NCBI GenBank assembly: GCA_021819345.1
Contig: JAKARG010000098.1
Coordinates: 1-9,359 of the forward strand
Direction of reading: 5' to 3'
DNA from: Actinomycetes bacterium
GTDB taxonomy: Bacteria > Actinomycetota > Acidimicrobiia > Acidimicrobiales > Palsa-688
Length of the DNA stretch: 9,359 nt
Each line of letters opens with the position of its first letter. Positions within the stretch are counted from its first letter, which is position 1. A program made the position numbers and the translations under genes. Shown piece after piece: positions 1 to 6,096 of this stretch. The notes beneath the pieces were generated by a model. That model did no database searches and was not told the origin of the DNA. It saw only the letters and a list, made by a program, of their open reading frames with translations.

Positions 1-875
1 GTGGCCGGTCGCCAGTGGGCTCCCGGTGCTGGCGCTGGTCCCGAGGCAACGAAGCCGTCCACGGGGGCCAACATCCAAGAGCCGTCGGTGACCACCCGCA
101 TCGAGGCCATCCGCTCACCAACGACTTCCAGCCGCCCGATCAGCCCCCCCGGAAGCTCGGTCGCCTCGGCGAGAACGACCAGCTCGTTGCTCGCCGGCGG
201 GCCGGCGTGAGCGCCAGGGCGGAGCAATCCGGCGACGTCGGCTACCAGGGTACGGCCCGGCACCTCTGCGTCCGGGACGTCGGAGGGCTCCGCCCCGGTC
301 CGGCCCACCTCGACACCGTTGACCCAGGCGCGGATCCTCGTCGCTCCGGCGAGGACCAGCGGGGCGGCGAGAATGGCGCGACCGGCGGGAACCTCGAGGT
401 GAGTGCGAGCGAGCACCACCTGGGCTCCCGGTGACCAGATGCGCGCCAGAGGCTGGAGCATCTCGACGCTGTCGAGCGAGAGTCGAGACGACAGCGTCAG
501 GTCGGCGGCTGACCCGATCCAGCCGGCTCGCCATTCCGAGGTGTCCAGGACCCCGGTCTCGAAGATTGCCGGATCGCTCCAGCCGGTGGCCTCGCCGCGC
601 TCGTCGCCGACTTCCACCCTCCAGACGTACTGGGTCCGGGAGCTCAGCTTCGGGCCCGCATAGTCCATGGCCGGCTCCTCGGTGCTGGTTGGTCCGGAGT
701 CCCAGACCAGCGATCCGGGATCGGAGAGCGGGTCGGAGCCGGCACCGACCAGGACTCGGGCGCTCGACTGGCCGGCCCCGCGACGTAGGTCCACGAGCCT
801 CCAGGAGAGCCGGACCTCGCCTCCCGTGCCGATCGGCTGGTTGCGCCCGTCGCATCTCAGGTCAGTTATCTGCAT
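1..875 (-). CDS. GH78 alpha-L-rhamnosidase, N-terminal part (runs off left edge)
   Basis: This is the first 291 codons of an open frame that continues beyond position 1. Residues 1-121 match the beta-sandwich that opens bacterial GH78 alpha-L-rhamnosidases: LSWRL at 23-27, QSSARVLV at 36-43, VWDSG at 57-61, YVWRVEV at 83-89, WSDPAIFETGVL at 99-110 and GWIG at 118-121. The following ~165 residues look like the second family beta-sandwich (a TRIRAWVNGVEVG strand, then a DVAGLLRPG turn). The catalytic (alpha/alpha)6 barrel would lie outside the window, so catalytic residues cannot be checked. Family members are usually 850-1100 residues and release terminal alpha-L-rhamnose from pectin fragments, flavonoid glycosides or saponins. 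No signal peptide is visible, so a cytoplasmic enzyme acting on imported oligosaccharides is likely. The ATG at 873-875 has GAGGAG 7 nt upstream. It lies 57 bp behind the GH43 gene and is probably co-transcribed. The family call rests on N-terminal domains only. Confidence 0.8.
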   Translation of the reverse strand, partial: MQITDLRCDGRNQPIGTGGEVRLSWRLVDLRRGAGQSSARVLVGAGSDPLSDPGSLVWDSGPTSTEEPAMDYAGPKLSSRTQYVWRVEVGDERGEATGWSDPAIFETGVLDTSEWRAGWIGSAADLTLSSRLSLDSVEMLQPLARIWSPGAQVVLARTHLEVPAGRAILAAPLVLAGATRIRAWVNGVEVGRTGAEPSDVPDAEVPGRTLVADVAGLLRPGAHAGPPASNELVVLAEATELPGGLIGRLEVVGERMASMRVVTDGSWMLAPVDGFVASGPAPAPGAHWRPA

Positions 876-932
876 TCTCGTGCTCCTCTGGTGTGCTCGA
901 AGCGTCCGGGGGTCGATCGTGCCGACTGGGTG

Positions 933-2495
933 TCAGCTGGACTCGGCGATCCTGCTCTGTCGCTCGCCTTGCTCGCTGCGTCCGGGGTCGAGCCCGACAT
1001 AGTCGAACCACTCCGCCGTGGCCGCCGTGCCCGCCGTGCCCGCCGATTGGGGTTGTCCGCTACCCGCCCAGAGACCCACCAGGACCCCGTTCCAGGTCTG
1101 GGCGAGCTCCCCGCCGAGGAGCCGGGTGAGCCCCCGTCCGACTTCGACCCAGTTGCCGGCTGGACCGAGCACCTCGAAGCGGTAGGCGTCGGCGTCGGCG
1201 ACGAGGCGAAGGGTCACCGCCGTCCCCGCCACGACGATGGGCTCGGACTCGACCGAGAGGTCACCGACCTGCTTGCGCAGGACGATCTCGAGGCGGTCCG
1301 GGCCGCTTCGGCGGGCGACCAGGCTGTAGTGGTACTCGGAGGTGAGGTAGGTGATGAGCCCGGCCTCTGCCGGCTCGGGGCCGAGCCGGACACGGGTGGT
1401 GGCCTCGCAGCAGAGGTCCTCCTGGCGACGGGCCAGGACCGTCGGGACTGCCCCGGTGGCAGACACCTCGGCCCAGCTCGGCCCGCCGACGAGAGCGAGC
1501 CCGGGCGAGGTGAGGGTCCAGCGCGGTTGGTCTGTTCGCCCGATGCTCACCCAGCGTCGGTCCAGGTGGTCGCTGGAGAACAGGTCGCGCCGGGCCGGTG
1601 AAGGCCAGGGGTGGGCCGTCAGACCAGGGGGGCTGAGCTCTAGCTGGCGGGTGGCTTCCGCCGGGACCGTGGGCCAGCCATCGGCCCAGCTCACCGGCGC
1701 GAGGAAGGTCTCGCGCCCGAGGTGGCAAAGAGCGTCGTAGCTCGGGTGGCGGGTGGCGAGGAAGGTGGTCCACCAGGAGCCGTCGTGTGCCTCGAAGAGC
1801 TCGGCATGCCCGGCGCCGAGCAGCGGGTGCCACCAGGCGTGGTGTTGGGCGAGGAAGGGGTTCTGCGGGCAGGGCTCGAAGGGGCCCCACGGGCTCGGCG
1901 AGCGGCCGATGGTTGCCATGTGCAGGGCGCGAGACCCCCCCTCGGCGAGGAGCAGGTACCAGGTGCGATCGATCTCGTAGAGATGCGGACCTTCGGCGTC
2001 GTCGGAGACGAACCCGGTGGCGATCGGGCGGAGAGGGGAGAGCAGCCGGCCGGTATCGGGGTCGATCTCCGCTTGGACGATGTCCTTGTCGGCGATCGAG
2101 CCGCGGCGGGTGTAGTAGACGGTCCCGTCGGCAGAGAAGCAGAGGCTCGGGTCGAACATGTCCGCGTCGATCGGTACCGGCTCGCTCCAGGGACCTTCTA
2201 CTTCGGCGGCGGAGACGACGAAGTTCCCGATCCCCGTGACGTCGGTGCCGACCAGGTAGAAGCGGCCTCGGGCGAAGCGGATCGTCGGTGCGTAGGTGCA
2301 GATCCGGGGGCCCGACCCGGTCGGCTGCTCGAGGGCGTGGCCGACCAGGCGCCAGTGGACCAGGTCGCGGCTGTGGTAGATCGGCAGAGCGGGAAGGGTC
2401 TCGAAGCTGCTGGTCGCCAGGTAGTAGTCGTCACCCCGGCGGCACACGCTCGGATCGGCGTTCATCCCACGTAGCACCGGGTTGAGGTACCCCAT
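933..2495 (-). CDS. GH43 beta-xylosidase / alpha-L-arabinofuranosidase
   Basis: This 520-residue protein has the layout of GH43 xylosidases/arabinofuranosidases: an N-terminal five-bladed beta-propeller (about 1-300) and a C-terminal concanavalin-like beta-sandwich (about 310-505). The opening segment around NPVLRGMNADPS and GDDYYLATSSFE is diagnostic. D14 fits the general base, D115 (in MFDPSLCF) the pKa-modulating Asp, and E168 (in DDAEGPHLYE) the general acid. GHAELFE and WWTTFLATR further on are also typical. The enzyme would remove terminal beta-1,4-xylose or alpha-L-arabinofuranose from xylo- or arabino-oligosaccharides; sequence reading alone does not separate these. No signal peptide is seen, so it is likely cytoplasmic. 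The ATG at 2493-2495 has GGAGA 5 nt upstream. A promoter-like element lies at 2538-2567 and an operator-like palindrome between it and the gene. It is the first gene of a minus-strand pair with the GH78 gene. Confidence 0.9.
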   Translation of the reverse strand: MGYLNPVLRGMNADPSVCRRGDDYYLATSSFETLPALPIYHSRDLVHWRLVGHALEQPTGSGPRICTYAPTIRFARGRFYLVGTDVTGIGNFVVSAAEVEGPWSEPVPIDADMFDPSLCFSADGTVYYTRRGSIADKDIVQAEIDPDTGRLLSPLRPIATGFVSDDAEGPHLYEIDRTWYLLLAEGGSRALHMATIGRSPSPWGPFEPCPQNPFLAQHHAWWHPLLGAGHAELFEAHDGSWWTTFLATRHPSYDALCHLGRETFLAPVSWADGWPTVPAEATRQLELSPPGLTAHPWPSPARRDLFSSDHLDRRWVSIGRTDQPRWTLTSPGLALVGGPSWAEVSATGAVPTVLARRQEDLCCEATTRVRLGPEPAEAGLITYLTSEYHYSLVARRSGPDRLEIVLRKQVGDLSVESEPIVVAGTAVTLRLVADADAYRFEVLGPAGNWVEVGRGLTRLLGGELAQTWNGVLVGLWAGSGQPQSAGTAGTAATAEWFDYVGLDPGRSEQGERQSRIAESS

Positions 2496-2515
2496 CGAGT
2501 TCTCCGGTGTCCGAT

Positions 2516-2529
2516 TTGAAACGTACCAA
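2516..2529 (-). promoter_or_regulatory. LacI-type operator-like palindrome in front of GH43
   Basis: TTGAAACGTACCAA is an interrupted palindrome (TTG..ACGT..CAA) centred on CG, the general layout of LacI-family operators. It lies at about +2 to +15 of the predicted GH43 transcript, where a bound repressor would block early transcription. The half-site TGAAACG recurs at 6009 and 7307, both upstream of sugar-catabolism genes. No regulator gene is in the window. Confidence 0.4.
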
Positions 2530-2537
2530 GCGACGGA

Positions 2538-2567
2538 AGGCTAAGGTCGGCGGCGTGCTGCTGTCAA
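2538..2567 (-). promoter_or_regulatory. Predicted promoter of the GH43-GH78 operon
   Basis: Reading the minus strand, a perfect TTGACA -35 hexamer (2562-2567) is followed after 18 nt by TAGCCT (2538-2543), which fits the actinobacterial TAnnnT -10. The predicted transcript start is near 2531, about 35 nt before the GH43 start codon. This is read from consensus only. Confidence 0.5.
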
Positions 2568-2576
2568 GCAGGGAAC

Positions 2577-2610
2577 GGCGCCAGGCGCCGAGAGGCGCCC
2601 GGAGGGCGCC
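2577..2610. repeat. Cluster of four GGCGCC palindromes
   Basis: GGCGCC occurs at 2577-2582, 2584-2589, 2594-2599 and 2605-2610, that is four self-complementary hexamers in 34 bp. It sits in the divergent region just before the plus-strand dehydrogenase gene. Any two copies can pair, so the 5' leader could form alternative hairpins, or the cluster could be a multi-site protein-binding region. It is too short and irregular for a CRISPR array. Confidence 0.6.
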
Positions 2611-2639
2611 GGCGCAGTAGCTTGTGTGGGAATGGATCG

Positions 2640-3935
2640 ATGCTGCACCGTCCGGGGGAGCAAGAGCCCAGCCGTCACGACGGATCGGGATCCTTCTTGA
2701 CCCCGGCCGGCGGCGGAGAGCTGCGGGTCGGGATGGTGGGCCATGGCTTCATGGGCGCCGTTCACTCCCTGGCGTGGCGCTCCGCCCCAGTGGCCTTCGG
2801 CCTCGCGGTGCCGGTAGCGCTCGTCGCCCTGGCAGGGCGAGATCCCGCTGCAACTGCCGCTGCCGCCAGGCGTTTCGGGTGGTCGGAGCCCGAGACCGAC
2901 TGGAGGCGCCTGGTCGAGCGCGACGACCTCGACGTGGTCGACATCTGCACCCCCGGGGATAGCCACGCCGAGATTGCCCTCGAGGCCCTCCGCGCCGGCA
3001 AGCACGTGCTGTGTGAGAAACCCCTCGCCAACTCGGTGGCCGAGGCCGAGGCGATGGCAGCCGCAGCGGCGAGCGCCTCCGCGCTCGGCGTGCGCTCGAT
3101 GGTCGGCTTCAACTACCGGCGGGTGCCGGCAGTAGCGCTCGCCAGGGACCTGGTCGCCGCCGGACGCCTCGGTCGGGTCCGCCACGTGCGCGCCTGCTAC
3201 CTCCAGGACTGGCTGGTCGACCCGGACTTCCCCCTCACCTGGCGCCTGCAGCGGGACCGGGCTGGTTCGGGGGCGCTCGGTGACCTCGGGGCGCACGTGG
3301 TGGACCTCGTCGGGTTCGTGACCGGCGAGGAGCTGGTCGGGGTGAGCGCGCTCGCCGAGACCTTCGTCGGCGAGCGACCCCTTCCCGAGCCCGCCGGAGC
3401 GGCCCGGGGCCTGGGCGGCCGGGGCGGCGCCGGACGGGGCCCGGTCGACGTCGACGACGCCGTGGTGGCCCTTGGGCGCCTGGCCCGGGGTGGCCTGGTC
3501 ACCCTGGAGGCGACGAGGATGGCCCCCGGGCGTAAGAACGCGCTCCGCTTCGAGGTCAACGGCTCGGAGGGCTCGGTCAGCTTCGACTTCGAGTCGATGA
3601 ACGAGCTGTGGGTCCACGAGGTTGGCTCGGCGCACGCTGGCGTCGGTGGCTTCACCCGGGTGCTCGTGACCGAGCCCGACCATCCCTACCTGGAGGGGTG
3701 GTGGCCTCCCGGCCACGGCCTCGGCTACGACCACAGCTTCGCCAACCAGGCGCGGGACTTCGTCGAGGCCGTCCGCTCGGGCCAGGACCCCTCGCCGTCG
3801 TTCGCCGACGGTCTGGCCGTGCAGCGGGTCCTCGATGCCGTCGAGGCCAGCGCAGCCGCCGGAGCGGCATGGACCTCCTGCGTGGTCGGGGGCCTCGCCG
3901 GTGAACCCGCGACCCGCCTGGAGGAAGGATCCTGA
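2640..3935 (+). CDS. Gfo/Idh/MocA-family sugar dehydrogenase (first copy)
   Basis: A 431-residue NAD(P)-dependent oxidoreductase with an N-terminal Rossmann fold and a C-terminal alpha/beta substrate domain. The dinucleotide-binding loop is GHGFMG at about 34-39, the signature CEKPLAN has the catalytic-type Lys at 127, and GDLGAH provides Asp215 and His219, the usual pair near the reacting hydroxyl. Family members oxidise or reduce one hydroxyl of a cyclic sugar, inositol or glycoside; the substrate is not readable here. A Gly/Arg-rich loop at about 258-270 looks like a surface insertion. The gene is 2 bp from the isomerase/epimerase gene that follows, so the two products probably act in sequence. 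The start is uncertain: ATG 2640 (weak GGGA upstream) is preferred to TTG 2622. Either leaves about 30 poorly conserved residues before the first beta strand. No transport signal is seen, so it is cytoplasmic. Confidence 0.9.
   Translation: MLHRPGEQEPSRHDGSGSFLTPAGGGELRVGMVGHGFMGAVHSLAWRSAPVAFGLAVPVALVALAGRDPAATAAAARRFGWSEPETDWRRLVERDDLDVVDICTPGDSHAEIALEALRAGKHVLCEKPLANSVAEAEAMAAAAASASALGVRSMVGFNYRRVPAVALARDLVAAGRLGRVRHVRACYLQDWLVDPDFPLTWRLQRDRAGSGALGDLGAHVVDLVGFVTGEELVGVSALAETFVGERPLPEPAGAARGLGGRGGAGRGPVDVDDAVVALGRLARGGLVTLEATRMAPGRKNALRFEVNGSEGSVSFDFESMNELWVHEVGSAHAGVGGFTRVLVTEPDHPYLEGWWPPGHGLGYDHSFANQARDFVEAVRSGQDPSPSFADGLAVQRVLDAVEASAAAGAAWTSCVVGGLAGEPATRLEEGS
3920..3929 (+). promoter_or_regulatory. 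Ribosome binding site of the isomerase/epimerase gene
   Basis: A purine-rich GGAGGAAGGA lies inside the last codons of the upstream dehydrogenase, ending 8 nt before ATG 3938. It fixes the start and supports co-translation of the two genes. Confidence 0.7.
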
Positions 3936-3937
3936 CG

Positions 3938-4948
3938 ATGAGCCGTCCGATCACCCTTTTCACCGGTCAGTGGGCCGACCTCCCCTTCGAGGAGGTGTGC
4001 CGGCTCGCATCCGGCTGGGGCTACGACGGCCTCGAGATCGCCTGTTGGGGCGACCACTTCGAGGTGGACCGGGCGCTGGCCGACCCTTCCTACGTCGGGG
4101 CCAAGCGAGCCCAGCTCGAGCGCCACGGTCTGTCGGTATGGGCGATCTCGGCCCACCTCGTCGGCCAGGCGGTCTGCGATCATCCGATCGACCAGCGCCA
4201 CCGCGGCGTGCTCCCGGCGCGCATCTGGGGTGACGGGGACCCAGAAGGTGTGCGCCGGCGCGCTGCGGCGGAGATCGCAGACACCGCCCGCGCTGCGGCG
4301 AGGCTCGGGGTGAGCACAGTGATCGGCTTCACCGGCTCGTCGATCTGGCATACCGTCGCGATGTTCCCCCCGGTGCCCGAGACCATGGTGGAGGCCGGCT
4401 ACCAGGACTTCGCCGATCGCTGGAACCCGATCCTCGACGTGTTCGACCAAGAGGGCGTCCGCTTCGCGCACGAGGTCCATCCCTCGGAGATCGCCTACGA
4501 CTATTGGACCACCGCTCGGGCGCTGGAGGCGATCGGCCACCGGCCGGCCTTCGGGCTCAACTTCGACCCCAGCCACTTCGTCTGGCAGGACCTGGACCCT
4601 GTCGGTTTCCTCTACGACTACCGGGAGCGGATCTACCACGTCGACTGCAAGGAGTCGGTCAAGGCGTTCAACGGGCGCAACGGTCGGCTCTCCTCCCACC
4701 TGCCCTGGGCGGACCCCCGCAGGGGCTGGGACTTCGTCTCGGTCGGCCACGGTGACGTGCCGTGGGAGCCGATCTTCCGGATGCTCAACTCGATCGGCTA
4801 CGACGGTCCGATCTCGGTGGAATGGGAGGACGCCGGCATGGACCGCCTAGCCGGGGCCCCCGAAGCGCTCGGGTTCGTGAGGAAGCTGAACGCCATCGAG
4901 CCCCCGGCGGCCGCCTTCGACGCGGCTTTCGGCTCGGGACAGGGCTGA
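3938..4948 (+). CDS. Xylose-isomerase-like TIM-barrel sugar isomerase/epimerase
   Basis: A 336-residue protein of the AP-endonuclease-2 / xylose-isomerase-like superfamily, a divalent-metal-dependent (beta/alpha)8 barrel that includes ketose 3-epimerases, IolE-type dehydratases and 3-keto-glycoside lyases. The strand motifs appear in order: YDGLEIACWGD (29-39), FAHEVHPSE with Glu179, NFDPSHFVW with Asp210 and His213, YHVDCKES with His234, GHGDVPW, and SVEWED with Glu295. Glu179, Asp210, His234 and Glu295 fit the four metal ligands, so the active site looks intact. The segment between His234 and Glu295 is longer than in tagatose 3-epimerase. With the dehydrogenase 2 bp upstream, the likely substrate is an oxidised (keto) sugar or glycoside. 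The exact reaction is not known. The last ~33 residues, rich in Ala and Pro, overlap the antisense end of the GGDEF gene and lie past the conserved barrel. Confidence 0.85.
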   Translation: MSRPITLFTGQWADLPFEEVCRLASGWGYDGLEIACWGDHFEVDRALADPSYVGAKRAQLERHGLSVWAISAHLVGQAVCDHPIDQRHRGVLPARIWGDGDPEGVRRRAAAEIADTARAAARLGVSTVIGFTGSSIWHTVAMFPPVPETMVEAGYQDFADRWNPILDVFDQEGVRFAHEVHPSEIAYDYWTTARALEAIGHRPAFGLNFDPSHFVWQDLDPVGFLYDYRERIYHVDCKESVKAFNGRNGRLSSHLPWADPRRGWDFVSVGHGDVPWEPIFRMLNSIGYDGPISVEWEDAGMDRLAGAPEALGFVRKLNAIEPPAAAFDAAFGSGQG

Positions 4949-5923
4949 CCCGAGGGAGGCTCGCCGGCCGGAGCGCTTGGTCCGGTACATCGCCCGGTCG
5001 GCGGCACCCAACAGCGCAGAGAGCGAGGTGGCCCCGGGCGCGCCAGCGGCAAGGCCGAGGCTCGCGCCGACCACCAGGTCGGAACCATCGGGGATGGCGA
5101 CCTGGATGGTGATCGCGTCGGCCAGGTGCCCGAGGAAGCCGGTCTCGTCCAGCGCCGGCTGGTCGAGCACCACCAAGAACTCGTCGCCCCCGAGACGCCC
5201 TACTGGCAGTGATCCGCAAGCCTTGGCGAGCCGGGCACCGACTTGGGCGAGGATCCGGTCGCCGGCGTTGTGGCCGAGCAGGTCGTTCACCGCCTTGAAG
5301 CCGTCGAGGTCGACCATCACCACCCGGACCGGCTCTGCGTCGGCTTCGGCGGTCGGGGCAAGGGCCTGGTCGAGTATCGCGAGGATCCCGGAGCGGTTGA
5401 GCAGGCCGGTGAGCGCGTCGTGGGTGGCTTCCCAGCCGAGCTGGTCGGCCTCGGCCCGCCGGCTGGTCACGTCCCAGAGGACGGCGTGGATGGCCGGCTC
5501 CCCCTCCCAGGTGGTCAGGGCCGCTCTTGCCTCGACGACCATCCGTCCCGAGCTGGTCGTGACAACCAGTTCGGTCGTGTCGCGCGGTAGGTCGCCGCCA
5601 CCTAGGATCGATCGGAGACGCTCGATCGCAGCGCGCCGGGACTCGGGGGCGATGAAGCGTAGGAGCGACTGGCCGACGAGCTCCTCAGGAGTCGTGGCGA
5701 GGACTGCGGCAGCAGCCTGGTTGGCCCAACGGATGACGCCGCTCGAGTGGACGATCGAGGCGTGGGGTGAGCTGTCGAGGAGGGACCCGAGACGTGCCAG
5801 TCGCACTAGCTCACCCTCGGCCTTCCCGGTCGACCGTCCGGCTGCGTCGGCTCCAAGGGACACGGTTCTCGCCTCGCTCGGATCGTCGGCCGGGATCAGC
5901 CGATATGCGCTCTCACTCGGCAC
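4847..5923 (-). CDS. PAS-GGDEF diguanylate cyclase
   Basis: A 358-residue protein predicted to make cyclic di-GMP from two GTP. A PAS domain spans about 48-155 (ASIVHSSGVIRWANQAA, then LVGQSLLRFI and the AVLWDVTSRR exit). It is joined by a short helix to a GGDEF domain at about 165-319: THDALTGLLNR, VDLDGFKAVND with Asp205 for the metal, GHNAGD, intact GGDEF at 245-249, and ADRAMYRTKRSGR near the end. The product-inhibition RxxD site, expected at 236-239, reads CGSL, so feedback by c-di-GMP is probably absent. There is no membrane helix or signal peptide; the protein is cytoplasmic and its PAS ligand is unknown. GTG at 5921-5923 is chosen because GGAGG (5930-5934) lies 6 nt upstream. The tail after residue 325 is antisense to the end of the isomerase gene. 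Its link to sugar use is positional only. Confidence 0.9.
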   Translation of the reverse strand: MPSESAYRLIPADDPSEARTVSLGADAAGRSTGKAEGELVRLARLGSLLDSSPHASIVHSSGVIRWANQAAAAVLATTPEELVGQSLLRFIAPESRRAAIERLRSILGGGDLPRDTTELVVTTSSGRMVVEARAALTTWEGEPAIHAVLWDVTSRRAEADQLGWEATHDALTGLLNRSGILAILDQALAPTAEADAEPVRVVMVDLDGFKAVNDLLGHNAGDRILAQVGARLAKACGSLPVGRLGGDEFLVVLDQPALDETGFLGHLADAITIQVAIPDGSDLVVGASLGLAAGAPGATSLSALLGAADRAMYRTKRSGRRASLGSALSRAESRVEGGRRGLDGVQLPHEPERFGGPG

Positions 5924-5929
5924 ACCAGG

Positions 5930-5934
5930 CCTCC
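5930..5934 (-). promoter_or_regulatory. Ribosome binding site deciding the GTG start of the GGDEF gene
   Basis: GGAGG on the minus strand, 6 nt before GTG 5921-5923. No in-frame ATG with a comparable site is seen nearby. Confidence 0.65.
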
Positions 5935-6008
5935 AACCATAGGCCGAGGTCTCTGGAGCGTCACGGCGGGCCGGAGGTGGACGCCCGCCGGTGTGCGGCA
6001 GGGCAGGG

Positions 6009-6020
6009 TGAAACGTTATG
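6009..6020 (+). promoter_or_regulatory. Candidate operator half-site TGAAACGTTATG
   Basis: It shares TGAAACGT with the palindrome in front of GH43 and has a palindromic AACGTT core. It lies about 80 bp before the second dehydrogenase gene, in the divergent gap with the GGDEF gene. TATGGT at 6017-6022 could be a -10 box, but no convincing -35 is visible, so both calls are weak. Confidence 0.3.
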
Positions 6021-6082
6021 GTCGAGGAGCGGGGCTCCCCGGTGGTGTCGGGACCGGGAGTCGCCGATCGTGGCGCCGAACC

Positions 6083-6087
6083 GAGGG
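6083..6087 (+). promoter_or_regulatory. Ribosome binding site supporting start at 6097
   Basis: GAGGG lies 9 nt before ATG 6097. It nearly abuts ATG 6088, which could not use it, so it favours the shorter protein. Confidence 0.5.
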
Positions 6088-6096
6088 ATGGGATGT

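Noticed and set aside
115..855. Long minus-strand open frame of 246 codons
   Set aside because: Arg/Pro/Gly-rich frame-shifted shadow of the GH78 gene. The frame starting at 875 matches family motifs and has a ribosome binding site.
1722..2474. 250-codon plus-strand frame opposite GH43
   Set aside because: Antisense to a gene with clear catalytic motifs. Its length is explained by scarce stop codons at high GC, and the composition resembles no protein family.
2577..2610. CRISPR-like repeat
   Set aside because: Only 6-bp units with 1-5 bp between them; no repeat-spacer structure.
2541..3734. 397-codon minus-strand frame opposite the first dehydrogenase
   Set aside because: Runs antisense to the well-supported dehydrogenase and across the predicted promoter region; no domain recognisable.
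3725..4750. 341-codon minus-strand frame opposite the isomerase
   Set aside because: Antisense mirror of conserved barrel motifs with no recognisable fold of its own.
5767..6096. Upstream extension of the second dehydrogenase
   Set aside because: The extra 110 codons are low-complexity Arg/Ser/Pro, overlap the GGDEF gene and precede a normal Rossmann start with its own ribosome binding site.
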